From: Butyrivibrio sp. AC2005
GTDB lineage: Bacteria > Bacillota > Clostridia > Lachnospirales > Lachnospiraceae
Length of the DNA stretch: 64,000 nt
Direction: 5' to 3'
NCBI RefSeq assembly: GCF_000424145.1
Contig: NZ_KE384137.1
Coordinates: 124,001-188,000, forward strand
Positions 29,048 through 38,457 of this stretch are shown piece by piece; position 1 is the first letter of the stretch; each line of letters opens with the position of its first letter. Below the pieces are notes generated by a model. The model was given only the letters and a program-made list of their open reading frames with translations, ran no database searches and had not been told where the DNA came from. The translations under genes were made by a program, and so were the position numbers.

Positions 29048-30446
29048 ATCTTATCCCATTATGGTAATCGGCGGTTTCACAGTTGTCCTGTTTATAGCGA
29101 TGATAATTTATATCTGCTCGTATGCAATAAACAATGAACGGACTATGATGGATAATAGCTATAATGCTCATCAGCAGCTGCTTCGAACTAAAAACAGCCG
29201 TGGAACAATTTATGCAAATGATGGTCAGATACTTGCCAAAACAGTAACAGACAGCAATGGAAATGAGACTAGAGAATATCCTTTTGGTAAAGAATTTTCT
29301 CACGTTGTCGGTTTTTCCGTTAATGGAAGAAGTGGTATAGAAAATCTCGCAAATTATTATCTTATAAATTCTCATGCTACTCTTAAGAGTAAGGCAGAGG
29401 CTAAAGAAAATGAGATGAAATTTCCGGGAGATAATGTATATACAACCCTTGATGTTAAGCTTCAGGAGACTGCTTATGAAGCGTTGTCTGCAAGAGAAGG
29501 TGCTATCATTGTTACGGAGGTAAAAACAGGTAAGGTCCTTGCACTGGTGTCAAAACCTGATTTTGATCCCGGAACCATCCTCGATGAATGGGAGGATATC
29601 ACTTCCGATAAAGATAATACACAGCTGTTAAACAGAGCAACGCAGGGACTTTATCCTCCCGGGTCTACATTTAAAATGATTACTTCTCTTGAATACTATA
29701 GGGAAAAAGGCGATGAATACCTTGAATACAGATATAATTGCAACGGTAAGTTTACAAATGGTACAGACACAATAAGATGTTTTCATGGGGAAAGTCATGG
29801 TGCACTTGATTTTACAAAATCCTTTGCGAAGTCATGTAACTCATCATTTGCAAATATTTCACTACAGCTTGATAAATCTTCCTTCGAAAAAACATTGGAT
29901 AATCTTATGTTTAATTCCGAATTACCTTGGGATATGAATTATTCAATGTCTTCAGCCATCTGCAATGCTGATATTAAGGACAGTGATATGATGCAGCTTG
30001 GTATAGGACAGGGCACAACTACGGTAACACCACTCCATATTAACCTTATAACAGCTGCAATAGCTAATGATGGTATTTTAATGAAACCATATATTTTAGA
30101 GAAGGTTGAGACTGAGGACGGTAAGGTGGTAGAGGAGTTTGAGCCTGCTGCTTATAAAAATTTAATTACATCGGATGAAGCATATTTTCTTAAAAATATG
30201 ATGGAAAAGGTTGTGACTGATGGAACAGCTTCAAGGCTGAAAGGCCTTGATTATACGGCTGCAGGAAAAACAGGCTCTGCGGAATTCAAGGATAGCACAT
30301 CAGATTCTCATGCCTGGTTTACCGGATATGCCCCGGCTGAGGATCCGCAGATAGCGGTTACAATAATTGTAGAAAATGCAGGTTCTGGTGGAGAATATGC
30401 AGTTCCCATCGCTAAGAGAATTTTTGATGCTTACTTTGAAAAGTAG
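29031..30446 (+). CDS. Class B penicillin-binding protein (transpeptidase)
   Basis: D,D-transpeptidase that crosslinks peptidoglycan and pairs with the SEDS protein just upstream. An N-terminal anchor helix (about residues 9-30), a short pedestal and a transpeptidase domain are seen. Motifs are STFK in YPPGSTFKMITSL, SCN in SFAKSCNSSFA, and KTG in AAGKTGSAEF. At 471 residues it resembles compact PbpA-type proteins, without PASTA repeats or a GT51 domain. GAGGGAGAA precedes ATG 29031, inside the upstream gene. Confidence 0.94.
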   Translation: MQGKNKSYPIMVIGGFTVVLFIAMIIYICSYAINNERTMMDNSYNAHQQLLRTKNSRGTIYANDGQILAKTVTDSNGNETREYPFGKEFSHVVGFSVNGRSGIENLANYYLINSHATLKSKAEAKENEMKFPGDNVYTTLDVKLQETAYEALSAREGAIIVTEVKTGKVLALVSKPDFDPGTILDEWEDITSDKDNTQLLNRATQGLYPPGSTFKMITSLEYYREKGDEYLEYRYNCNGKFTNGTDTIRCFHGESHGALDFTKSFAKSCNSSFANISLQLDKSSFEKTLDNLMFNSELPWDMNYSMSSAICNADIKDSDMMQLGIGQGTTTVTPLHINLITAAIANDGILMKPYILEKVETEDGKVVEEFEPAAYKNLITSDEAYFLKNMMEKVVTDGTASRLKGLDYTAAGKTGSAEFKDSTSDSHAWFTGYAPAEDPQIAVTIIVENAGSGGEYAVPIAKRIFDAYFEK

Positions 30447-30461
30447 AGGGGATATAAGGTT

Positions 30462-30800
30462 TTGTCTATACGGGGTTATTGTACTTTTGCTAAAAATTTA
30501 TATATTGGGGAATCTGTAAAAAAACCTTTGGTTGTCAAATGGAAGCTAAAACATGGAGCAGGACAGCTTTTTATTTACGTGCTTACAGCTTCTGATATTC
30601 CGGATGGCCAGATTGAAATAAAGCATTGTGCTTTTTTGAAACAGAAATATTATCTGAGACATCCTGCATATATATATGGAATTGCCGGAAGCTATAAAGA
30701 GGCATTGGATTTAGTATTGAAAATGTTTGAAGAGGCTTCTGAAAGTGGTTTGACAGGGGATATTCGTACATATCTTGAAAAAGCGGTGGGGGATAATTAA
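30462..30800 (+). CDS. Small protein of unknown function
   Basis: A 112-residue protein with no family I recognise. It starts at TTG 30462; AGGGGAT (30447-30453) is 9 bases upstream. There is no signal peptide or membrane helix, and it carries a mid-protein KHGAGQLFIYVLT segment and a helical C-terminal half. It fills the gap between the PBP gene and the DUF2953 gene and overlaps the latter by one base, so it is very likely real and co-transcribed. Confidence 0.6.
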   Translation: MSIRGYCTFAKNLYIGESVKKPLVVKWKLKHGAGQLFIYVLTASDIPDGQIEIKHCAFLKQKYYLRHPAYIYGIAGSYKEALDLVLKMFEEASESGLTGDIRTYLEKAVGDN

Positions 30801-31834
30801 TGGGGATTTTTTTAACTGTCTTAAAAATTCTTGGGATAGTAATCCTTTCTATCCTTGCTTTTTTGTTGCTTGTTCTTATATTTGTTCTTTTTGTACCTGT
30901 AAGATATAAGGCAGATGCTGTAATAACGGAAACCGATATTGAAAAAGATGCATCTGAAATATTGGAGAATCTGTCTGCGAATGCATCCTTTAGCTGGCTC
31001 TTACATATTGTAAGTGGGGGGATATCTTATCCTGAATCAAAAGAGTTTACTCTAAAAGTATTATGTTTCACGATTTTTCCTCCGAAAAATAAAAAGAATG
31101 ATGAATTATATGATGAGGATTCATATGAAACTGAAGATAGTTCCTATGAGCCTGAGGTAACGGAATATTCCGAGGCTCTTGAGAAGGAAGAAGGCTTTGA
31201 GGCTAAACCGGATAATGAGGATAATTCTGAAACTACAGATGGCCTTGATTCTCCGCAATCTGCAGAAGGTAATGAAGATAGTAGTGACAAGAAGGATGAA
31301 AAAGATGATTTGGCTGATCCCTTCGACTATGAGGATGATACAGAGGGCGAAGACTCAAAAAATTTTATAGATTTTTTGAAAAGTATATTTAATACTATTT
31401 ATAAAATTATCAAAATACCACAGAATGTATTCGAAAAAATACAATATACAATATCTAGAATTAATGCTAAGATAAACATGGTAAAAAATACGTTAACCAA
31501 CGACATTTTCAAGCGTGCATTCGAGGTTACCAAAAAGCAGGTTCTTAGGGTTCTGAAAATGATAATCCCGAAGAAATTTCATGCTGATTTTCTTGTTGGA
31601 ACAAGCGATCCTACTATAACTGCCGATATTTTGGCCGCTTATGGTGTGATGTATCCGGTACTTGTCAATAAAGTTTTTATAACACCGGACTTTGAAAGAC
31701 AAAGAATTGCCGGTAAAGTACACCTTAAGGGTAGGATAACAGTATTTACCATAGTGTGGGCTGCTGCCGTTCTTTATTTTAACAAGGATGTCAGAAAAAC
31801 CTACAGACGTTTTAAGAAAATAATAGATTCATAA
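30800..31834 (+). CDS. DUF2953 domain membrane protein (YtfI-like)
   Basis: A 344-residue protein with one strong N-terminal helix (about residues 5-31, ending FVPVRYKADAV), a long acidic low-complexity linker (about 105-190) and a C-terminal DUF2953 region including KKFHADFLVGTSDPTITADILAAYGVMYP. In Bacillus the counterpart YtfI is encoded next to ytfJ (gerW), and the same order occurs here. Function is unknown, probably linked to sporulation or the envelope. A one-base overlap joins it to the upstream small gene. Confidence 0.85.
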   Translation: MGIFLTVLKILGIVILSILAFLLLVLIFVLFVPVRYKADAVITETDIEKDASEILENLSANASFSWLLHIVSGGISYPESKEFTLKVLCFTIFPPKNKKNDELYDEDSYETEDSSYEPEVTEYSEALEKEEGFEAKPDNEDNSETTDGLDSPQSAEGNEDSSDKKDEKDDLADPFDYEDDTEGEDSKNFIDFLKSIFNTIYKIIKIPQNVFEKIQYTISRINAKINMVKNTLTNDIFKRAFEVTKKQVLRVLKMIIPKKFHADFLVGTSDPTITADILAAYGVMYPVLVNKVFITPDFERQRIAGKVHLKGRITVFTIVWAAAVLYFNKDVRKTYRRFKKIIDS

Positions 31835-31849
31835 GTTGGGGAGAGTTAT

Positions 31850-32242
31850 ATGGGAGATTCAAATTTTAATTCCGTTGTAGATTCTCTTATGGGCGGTATG
31901 AATAAGATTATGGGCGCTAAAACTGTAGTCGGAGAAGCTACCAAGGTTGGCGATACTATAATTGTTCCGCTTGTGGACGTGTCTTTTGGTGTAGGCGCAG
32001 GAGCAAGCGATGCCGACAAGAAGAATTCAGGAGCCGGGGGCTTTGCGGCAAAAATGTCGCCAAGTGCAGTCCTGGTTATTAAGAACGGTCAGACTAAGCT
32101 TGTTAATATCAAGAATCAGGATGCTGTAACGAAGGTACTTGATCTTGTTCCTGATATTGCAGATCGCTTCATGAATCGCGGTAATGACATGATGGATGAT
32201 GACAGCGCTGTAGATATTGCTTTTCCTGAAGATGCAACCTGA
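31850..32242 (+). CDS. ytfJ: GerW (YtfJ) family sporulation protein
   Basis: A 130-residue protein of the GerW/YtfJ family, which in Bacillus is made in the forespore and needed for normal germination. Recognisable segments are NSVVDSLMGGMNKIMGAKTVVGEATKVGDTIIVPLVDVSFG, a glycine- and alanine-rich turn, and GFAAKMSPSAVLVIKNG. GGGGAGAG precedes ATG 31850. Adjacent DUF2953 gene supports the call. It hints at spore-forming ancestry, although such genes also persist in non-sporulating Lachnospiraceae. Confidence 0.9.
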   Translation: MGDSNFNSVVDSLMGGMNKIMGAKTVVGEATKVGDTIIVPLVDVSFGVGAGASDADKKNSGAGGFAAKMSPSAVLVIKNGQTKLVNIKNQDAVTKVLDLVPDIADRFMNRGNDMMDDDSAVDIAFPEDAT

Positions 32243-32272
32243 GTTAAGAATTGCGGCAAAAGGGGGTTCCGT

Positions 32273-32806
32273 ATGGAAAAGTTTATAAGTGAGGAAAGAA
32301 TCGACAAAGCAACCGAGGAAGAGCTCTTTGAGATGAGACTCTGGATTTATAAGGAGAGCCAGAGACTTGAACAGGAGCAGAAGGCTGTTGATAATAAGGT
32401 TGCTGAAATAGAAGCGAAATTGAAAAAGTTTCGAGAGAAATTTCAGTTTGAGAGAAGTCAGTTTGAACATGACAAACAGAAATTCAAGGACGATCAGGCT
32501 TTGTTCGATCAGCAGATCGAGATCCTGAAAGAGGGATTTGATAAATTAAATGCTGATAAGAAGAAAATTGATCGTGAATGGAAGAAGCTTGAACAGGAAA
32601 AGGGGTATCTTCGTGAGGACGAATACAGTCAGGCTGAATTTTTCTTTCAGGGAGTCAATTCACTTTTGGCTCTTAAAAAAAGATACAGAGATTTGATGAA
32701 AATATATCATCCGGATAATATGTGTGGCGATCACAGAGTTTGCGATATGATAAATGAGGAATACAATATACTCCTCAGACAGTTTGATTCATATATGAAA
32801 GCCTGA
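32273..32806 (+). CDS. Coiled-coil protein with C-terminal J-like domain
   Basis: A 177-residue soluble protein. Residues 12-118 are a highly charged coiled coil rich in Lys, Glu and Gln. Residues 125-175 resemble the core of a DnaJ domain, with helix II (LKKRYRDLMKIY), an HPD motif (YHPDNM) and helix III (NEEYNILLRQF); J-domain helix I is weak. It may recruit Hsp70/DnaK to a partner bound by the coiled coil. GGGGGTT precedes ATG 32273. I know no characterised homologue. Confidence 0.7.
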   Translation: MEKFISEERIDKATEEELFEMRLWIYKESQRLEQEQKAVDNKVAEIEAKLKKFREKFQFERSQFEHDKQKFKDDQALFDQQIEILKEGFDKLNADKKKIDREWKKLEQEKGYLREDEYSQAEFFFQGVNSLLALKKRYRDLMKIYHPDNMCGDHRVCDMINEEYNILLRQFDSYMKA

Positions 32807-32841
32807 TCTTATAGAAAAATTACGGGTTAAATATTTTATAC

Positions 32842-32870
32842 TTGCATTTAGTTAATATTTCTGTTATGAT
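32842..32870 (+). promoter_or_regulatory. Probable promoter of rpmB
   Basis: TTGCAT (32842-32847), a 17-base spacer and TATGAT (32865-32870) lie about 85 bases before rpmB. Confidence 0.6.
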
Positions 32871-32956
32871 ATCTCGTGTTGCGAATATTTATTAAAAACA
32901 AGTATATATTCGTTTGATGTATTTGATTAAAATATGGCTTATAAGGAGGTGTCAAA

Positions 32957-33142
32957 GTGGCTAAGTGTGAAGTATGCGGCAAGAGCGTTCATTTCGGTAA
33001 CAACGTAAGCCATTCCCATAGAAAGAGCAATAGAATCTGGAATGCTAACGTACATAAGGTTGCTGTTAAGGTTAACGGCGGTACAAAGAGAATGAACGTT
33101 TGCACAAGCTGTCTCAGATCTAAAAAGGTTGAGCGTGCTTAA
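32957..33142 (+). CDS. rpmB: Ribosomal protein L28
   Basis: A 61-residue large-subunit protein. It is of the zinc-ribbon (C+) type, with CEVCGK at the N-terminus and CTSCLRS near the C-terminus. It starts at GTG 32957 with a strong AAGGAGGTG upstream. It has its own promoter and a strong terminator and precedes an asp23 gene, as in many Firmicutes. Confidence 0.96.
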   Translation: MAKCEVCGKSVHFGNNVSHSHRKSNRIWNANVHKVAVKVNGGTKRMNVCTSCLRSKKVERA

Positions 33143-33162
33143 TTCATTAAGATTTGTTTATT

Positions 33163-33193
33163 AAAGGATTCACAAGCTTGTGAATCCTTTTTT
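33163..33193 (+). terminator. Rho-independent terminator after rpmB
   Basis: A perfect 28-base inverted repeat (33163-33190: AAAGGATTCACAAG with its complement) is followed by TTT. Confidence 0.9.
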
Positions 33194-33255
33194 ACTTCTA
33201 TTTTCTGCACAATTAGTTTATAATCTGATATATGCAATTTTAATGGAGGTGTAGT

Positions 33256-33618
33256 ATGAAGTCTACTTCAATGAATACCCATATGGGCAGTATCGCTATT
33301 GATAATGAAGTAATTGCTCAGTATGCAGGAGCAGTAGCCAATGAATGCTTTGGTATTGTTGGCATGGCTAATGTTAATGTGGCTGAGGGACTTGTAAGTC
33401 TTTTAAAGAAGGACAACATCAAAAGAGGAATTAATGTTACAGTTGGTCCTAATAGAAAGCTCACTCTGGATTTTCATGTAATTATCGCATATGGTGTGAG
33501 TATTTCAGCTGTGACCGACAATCTCATAGATAACGTTAAGTACAAGGTTGAGGAATTCACCGGCCTTGAAATAGAGAAGATAAATATCTTCGTTGAAGGC
33601 GTTCGCGTCATCGACTAA
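33256..33618 (+). CDS. Asp23/Gls24 family envelope stress response protein
   Basis: A 120-residue Asp23-family protein like Bacillus YloU, a membrane-associated protein linked to envelope stress. The domain spans GSIAIDNEVIAQYAGAVANECFGIVGM to VEGVRV. GGAGGTG is upstream of ATG 33256. The order rpmB, asp23, fakA, recG is the conserved Firmicute arrangement. Confidence 0.92.
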   Translation: MKSTSMNTHMGSIAIDNEVIAQYAGAVANECFGIVGMANVNVAEGLVSLLKKDNIKRGINVTVGPNRKLTLDFHVIIAYGVSISAVTDNLIDNVKYKVEEFTGLEIEKINIFVEGVRVID

Positions 33619-33639
33619 GGTTCAAGGAGGATAAGAATT

Positions 33640-35418
33640 TTGAGTAACACAATCAAAGCGTCTGATGTTAAGAAAATGTTCCTTGCAGGCGCCAGTAATT
33701 TGAATGCTAAAAAAGAATGGATCAACGAACTTAATGTATTTCCAGTTCCTGATGGGGATACCGGAACTAATATGACTATGACGATCATGTCTGCAGCTAA
33801 GGATGTAAAGACACTTTCTGATGATGTAGATATGGGTACACTTTGTAAGAGCATTTATTCAGGTGCTATGAGAGGTGCCAGAGGTAACTCCGGTGTTATT
33901 CTTTCTCAGCTTCTCAGAGGCTTTACAAAGGGTGTACGTGACCATGATGAACTGGACGCAACAATAATTGCTGATTCTTTTGATAAAGCGGTTGAGACAG
34001 CTTATAAGGCAGTTATGAAGCCTAAGGAAGGGACTATTCTCACCGTTGCCAAAGGTGTTGCTGAGAGAGCAATGGAATTATCAAAGGAAGGCGCTGATGA
34101 ACTTGAACCTTTCTTTGATGAAGTTATTAAATATGGTGATGAGGTTCTTGCCAAGACTCCTGAAATGCTTCCTGTTTTAAAGCAGGCAGGTGTTGTTGAT
34201 TCTGGCGGACAGGGCCTTATGCAGGTGCTTAAGGGCGCGTTTGATGCCTTTTGCGGTAAGGAAATAGATTATTCTATTGATGAAGCAGCTGCAGCTCCTG
34301 TACAGAGCAAGGTAAAAGCTGAAGCTGAAGTCGATATTAAGTTTGGTTATTGTACAGAGTTTATTGTTCTGCTTAATAAACCGCTTAATGTTAAGCAGGA
34401 GATTGATTTTAAGGCTTTCCTTGAATCAATCGGTGATAGTATTGTAATGGTTGCAGACGATGAAATCTGTAAAGTACACGTTCATTCCAATGATCCCGGA
34501 CTTGCTATACAGAGAGCTCTTATGTATGGTCAGCTTTCAAATATGAAGATTGATAACATGCGTATGGAGCATCGTGAGAAGCTTTTCCATGAGACACAGA
34601 ATGGAACATATGCTGAGATTGATACAGAAATAAACGGTGCTGCAGAATCAACTCCCACATACAGTGCAGGTGATGATATTCCACTTAAAGAAACTGCTAC
34701 AGGAGCAGATAAAAAGGAAGAGCCCAAGTTTGTAAACGTAGAGCATAAAGAGATTGGATTTGTTGCTGTTTGTGCAGGTGATGGTCTTGCTGAAATTTTC
34801 AGAGGACTTGGTGTTGATTATGTAATTGAAGGCGGACAGACGATGAACCCCAGCACTGAGGACATTCTTGAGGCTGCTGAGAAGGTAGACGCAGACACTG
34901 TTTTCGCTCTTCCGAATAATAAGAATATTATCCTTGCTGCTAATCAGGCAAAGATAATGATGGAAGATAAGGGCGAAAATAAGGAGATTATTGTTATTCC
35001 CACAAAGACTGTTCCCCAGGGAATTACTGCTGCAATCAATTTCATGCCGGGTGTTTCCGCTGAAGAAAATGCAGAGGGAATGAATGAGGCTATTTCTACT
35101 GTAAAAACCGGTGAAGTTACATATGCTGTTCGAGATACTATGATTGATAATGTTACTATAAAACAGGGCGATTACATGGGAATAGGTGACAGTGGTATTC
35201 TTGGTGTTGGCGGTGACATTGCAGAAGTAACAGAAATGATGATAGATAAGATAACAGATGATTCTACTGAGCTTATCAGTTTGTATTTTGGCTCTGATAT
35301 TAAACAGGAAGAGGCTGATGCTCTTAGCGAGAGTGTTAGCGCAAAGTATCCTAACTGTGACGTGGAAGTTCAGTATGGCGGTCAGCCGATTTATTATTAC
35401 ATTGTGAGTGCGGAGTAA
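33640..35418 (+). CDS. fakA: Fatty acid kinase subunit FakA (DhaL/DAK2 and DegV-like domains)
   Basis: ATP-binding subunit of fatty acid kinase, which phosphorylates acyl groups carried by a DegV-type FakB protein to feed phospholipid synthesis. The N-terminal DhaL domain has NVFPVPDGDTGTNMTMT and GARGNSGVILSQLLRG. The central part includes EFIVLL, and the C-terminal EDD-like fold carries GIGDSGILGVGGD. The 592-residue length is a little above the usual 550. It starts at TTG 33640 with CAAGGAGGAT 8 bases upstream. A FakB candidate is encoded at 37553. Confidence 0.93.
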   Translation: MSNTIKASDVKKMFLAGASNLNAKKEWINELNVFPVPDGDTGTNMTMTIMSAAKDVKTLSDDVDMGTLCKSIYSGAMRGARGNSGVILSQLLRGFTKGVRDHDELDATIIADSFDKAVETAYKAVMKPKEGTILTVAKGVAERAMELSKEGADELEPFFDEVIKYGDEVLAKTPEMLPVLKQAGVVDSGGQGLMQVLKGAFDAFCGKEIDYSIDEAAAAPVQSKVKAEAEVDIKFGYCTEFIVLLNKPLNVKQEIDFKAFLESIGDSIVMVADDEICKVHVHSNDPGLAIQRALMYGQLSNMKIDNMRMEHREKLFHETQNGTYAEIDTEINGAAESTPTYSAGDDIPLKETATGADKKEEPKFVNVEHKEIGFVAVCAGDGLAEIFRGLGVDYVIEGGQTMNPSTEDILEAAEKVDADTVFALPNNKNIILAANQAKIMMEDKGENKEIIVIPTKTVPQGITAAINFMPGVSAEENAEGMNEAISTVKTGEVTYAVRDTMIDNVTIKQGDYMGIGDSGILGVGGDIAEVTEMMIDKITDDSTELISLYFGSDIKQEEADALSESVSAKYPNCDVEVQYGGQPIYYYIVSAE

Positions 35419-35419
35419 G

Positions 35420-37486
35420 ATGGCAACTGGAAAAAATCCATCATTAATTGAACATGTATCTTCTTTAAAGGGCGTTGGCGATAAAAGCAGCGCCCTTTTT
35501 GAAAAGTGTGGAATAAAGACTGTTCAGGATCTTCTTTTGTATTTTCCAAGGGATTATGACATATGTAAGGAGATAAAAAATGTATCCGAGCTTTTACCCG
35601 GTGAAATAAGTGCTGTCAGAGTTACGCCGGTCGGAAATATTGCTGTAAAAAAAGTAAGAAACTTAAGCATTCTTACTTTTAAGGCTGGAGATGCTACGGG
35701 AGAATTACAGATTACATATTTTAATATGCCTTTTATGAGGAATAATATTAAGCCGGGAAATTATTATGTATTCAGAGGACCTGTACAGCGCAAGGACCGC
35801 GGTTTTGTAATCGAACAGCCTAAGATGTATAAAACTGAAGATTACATTGAAATAATGGGTTCCATGCAGCCCAAATATCCTCTTGTGAAAGGTCTTTCCA
35901 ATCAGCTGATTATTAAGGTCATGAAGCAGGCTATTCCCAGTACTCCTTATCTGGAAGAGATGCTTCCGACTTATATAAAAAATAAGATGGGTCTAATGAA
36001 CTATTCCGAGGCTGTACGAAAAATCCATTTTCCTCTTGATATGGATGCATTTACCGAAGCAAGAAAAAGAATTGCATTTAATGAGATTCTGCAGTTTATT
36101 TTAAAACTCCGTTTTCTTAAACGTGAAGAGGATATTTCAGTAAATGATTATATTTATGAAACCTCAGATTATTCGGATGCTTTAATTGACAAGCTTCCCT
36201 ATAAGTTAACCGGAAAGCAGATGATGATATGGGATGAGATAAAGCAGGATTTGATGGGGGACCACGTTATGAACAGACTAATTCAGGGTGATGTGGGCTC
36301 GGGAAAAACAATTCTTGCGTTTCTTGCACTTTTATTTACGGCTGAAAACGGATATCAGGGAGCTATAATGGCACCAACGGAAGTTCTCGCAAGACAGCAC
36401 TATGAAGCTTTCTCTGATATGGCAGAAACATACGGACTTCCGCTTACTCCGGTACTTCTTGTAGGTTCTCTGACTGCGAAGGAAAAACGGATATCACAGG
36501 AAAAAATCGAAAACGGTGAATTTAATTGTATTGTAGGTACCAACGCTCTTATTCAGGAAAAAGTAAACTATAACAAGTTATCGCTTGTTATTACTGATGA
36601 GCAGCACAGATTTGGTGTAAAGCAAAGAGAAACATTGTCTGAAAAAGGGCATAATACACATATTCTTGCTATGAGTGCCACACCTATACCAAGAACCCTG
36701 GCCATAATTCTATATGGAGATCTTCATATTTCTGTTTTGGATGAGATGCCCTCCGGCAGAATTCCTATAAAGAACTGCGTAGTTGGAACGGAATACAGAG
36801 CTACAGCTTATAAGTTCATTGCTGATCAGGTTGGTAAAGGACATCAGGCCTACATTATTTGCCCCATGATTGAAGAAGGGGAAAGTGACGGCCTTGAAAA
36901 TGTAATGGATTATACGGAAAAGCTCAAAGGAATACTGCCTTCAAATATTTTGATCGGTACATTGCACGGTAAGATGAAACCGGCTGAAAAAGAAAAAATC
37001 ATGGAAGAGTTTGCAGCCGGTAATATTGATGTTCTTGTGTCTACTACAGTTATTGAGGTCGGGATAAATGTTCCCAATGCAACGGTAATGATGATTGAAA
37101 ATTCTGAGCGTTTCGGACTCGCGCAGCTCCATCAGCTAAGAGGAAGGGTTGGAAGAGGAAATGCACAGTCCTATTGCATTTTCATAAATACCTCCGGACG
37201 AGAGGAGGCAAAAGAAAGACTTGAAATAATGAATCATTCCAATGATGGTTTTAAAATTGCCGAGGAAGATTTAAAACAACGTGGCCCGGGAGATTTATTC
37301 GGCATAAGACAAAGCGGGGAAATGTCCTTTCATGTTGCGGATATATATCAGGATGCCGCACTTATAAGGGAGGCTGCAAGCCTTGCAGATAGTCTGCTTT
37401 CTGAGGATCCTGACCTTGTTATGGAAGAAAATGCGCCTCTTAAAGAGTGGCTTTCCTCAAATTCATTTGACTTTACGGCTCTATAA
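35420..37486 (+). CDS. recG: ATP-dependent DNA helicase RecG
   Basis: Monomeric helicase that remodels stalled replication forks and Holliday junctions. It has an N-terminal wedge (OB fold), then helicase motif I (GDVGSGKT), motif Ia (MAPTEVLA), motif II (ITDEQHRFG; the usual DExH box), motif III (SATPIPRT) and motif VI (QLRGRVGRG). ATG 35420 is preferred over GTG 35408, with GGAG at 35412-35415, right after the fakA stop. The 688-residue length is normal. Confidence 0.97.
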   Translation: MATGKNPSLIEHVSSLKGVGDKSSALFEKCGIKTVQDLLLYFPRDYDICKEIKNVSELLPGEISAVRVTPVGNIAVKKVRNLSILTFKAGDATGELQITYFNMPFMRNNIKPGNYYVFRGPVQRKDRGFVIEQPKMYKTEDYIEIMGSMQPKYPLVKGLSNQLIIKVMKQAIPSTPYLEEMLPTYIKNKMGLMNYSEAVRKIHFPLDMDAFTEARKRIAFNEILQFILKLRFLKREEDISVNDYIYETSDYSDALIDKLPYKLTGKQMMIWDEIKQDLMGDHVMNRLIQGDVGSGKTILAFLALLFTAENGYQGAIMAPTEVLARQHYEAFSDMAETYGLPLTPVLLVGSLTAKEKRISQEKIENGEFNCIVGTNALIQEKVNYNKLSLVITDEQHRFGVKQRETLSEKGHNTHILAMSATPIPRTLAIILYGDLHISVLDEMPSGRIPIKNCVVGTEYRATAYKFIADQVGKGHQAYIICPMIEEGESDGLENVMDYTEKLKGILPSNILIGTLHGKMKPAEKEKIMEEFAAGNIDVLVSTTVIEVGINVPNATVMMIENSERFGLAQLHQLRGRVGRGNAQSYCIFINTSGREEAKERLEIMNHSNDGFKIAEEDLKQRGPGDLFGIRQSGEMSFHVADIYQDAALIREAASLADSLLSEDPDLVMEENAPLKEWLSSNSFDFTAL

Positions 37487-37552
37487 AAGTAAAATTTAGT
37501 AGAGTATGTGTTCGACTAATACAATATATAGTGTACTTATGTGGAGGAAAAC

Positions 37553-38422
37553 ATGTCAAAAGTAGCAATCATAACTGATACAAACAGCGGAATTATGCCT
37601 GCTGATGGCGAAGCACTCGGTATCAAAGTAATACCTACGCCATTTATGATTGATGGAGTTGAATATTTAGAAGGCATTAATCTTACTCAGGAAGATTTCT
37701 TTAAAAAGCTTGCTGACGGAGCTGATGTTTCAACAAGTCAGCCCAGTCCTGGATCACTTTTGGAGCTGTGGGATGAAATGCTTAAGGATTATGATGAAAT
37801 AGTATATATACCACTTAGCAGCGGACTTTCAAGTTCATGCCAGACTGCGACAATGCTTGCGGCTGATGATTATGAAAACAAAGTATTTGTTGTAAATAAT
37901 CAGCGTATTTCCGTTACTATGAGGCAGTCCGTGCTTGATGCTATAGAAATGCGTGATAAGGGCATGAGCGGAAAAGAAATAAAGGATAAGCTTGAAGAAG
38001 TTAAGTTTGAATCAAGTATTTATATTATGCTTGATACACTTTATTACCTTAAGAAGGGTGGAAGAATTACACCTGCAGCTGCAGCTCTCGGAACACTTTT
38101 AAAGCTTAAGCCGGTACTTCAGATACAAGGTGAAAAGCTTGATGCATTTGCTAAGGCAAGAACCGCTTCTCAGGGTAAGAGCATAATGATAAATGCAATG
38201 CTGTCTGATTTTGAAAACAGATTCGGCGGAATTGATGCTCATGATGTACACTTAAGCGGTGCTTATTCATACGACCTGGCAAAAGCGAATGAGTTTAAGA
38301 GTGAAGTAGAAGCAGCATTTCCCGGTTATGAGATGCATATGGATCCGCTTTCTCTTGTGGTTTCATGTCATATCGGTCCGGGGGCGCTTGCAATCGCAGC
38401 ATCCAGGAAGGTGCATGTATAA
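37553..38422 (+). CDS. DegV-family fatty acid binding protein (FakB-like)
   Basis: A 289-residue DegV/EDD-fold protein that binds a fatty acid and presents it to FakA. It shows VAIITDTNSGIMP at the N-terminus, the STSQPSPGSL segment, IPLSSGLSSSCQTA, and YYLKKGGRITPAAAALGTLLKLKPVLQ. The frame opens at GTG 37541; ATG 37553 is chosen with TGGAGGAAA upstream. Encoded two genes after fakA, so it is a good candidate for its partner. Confidence 0.92.
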   Translation: MSKVAIITDTNSGIMPADGEALGIKVIPTPFMIDGVEYLEGINLTQEDFFKKLADGADVSTSQPSPGSLLELWDEMLKDYDEIVYIPLSSGLSSSCQTATMLAADDYENKVFVVNNQRISVTMRQSVLDAIEMRDKGMSGKEIKDKLEEVKFESSIYIMLDTLYYLKKGGRITPAAAALGTLLKLKPVLQIQGEKLDAFAKARTASQGKSIMINAMLSDFENRFGGIDAHDVHLSGAYSYDLAKANEFKSEVEAAFPGYEMHMDPLSLVVSCHIGPGALAIAASRKVHV

Positions 38423-38457
38423 TTAGAAAAAAGTTTTAAATAAGGTTGGGGAGTTTT

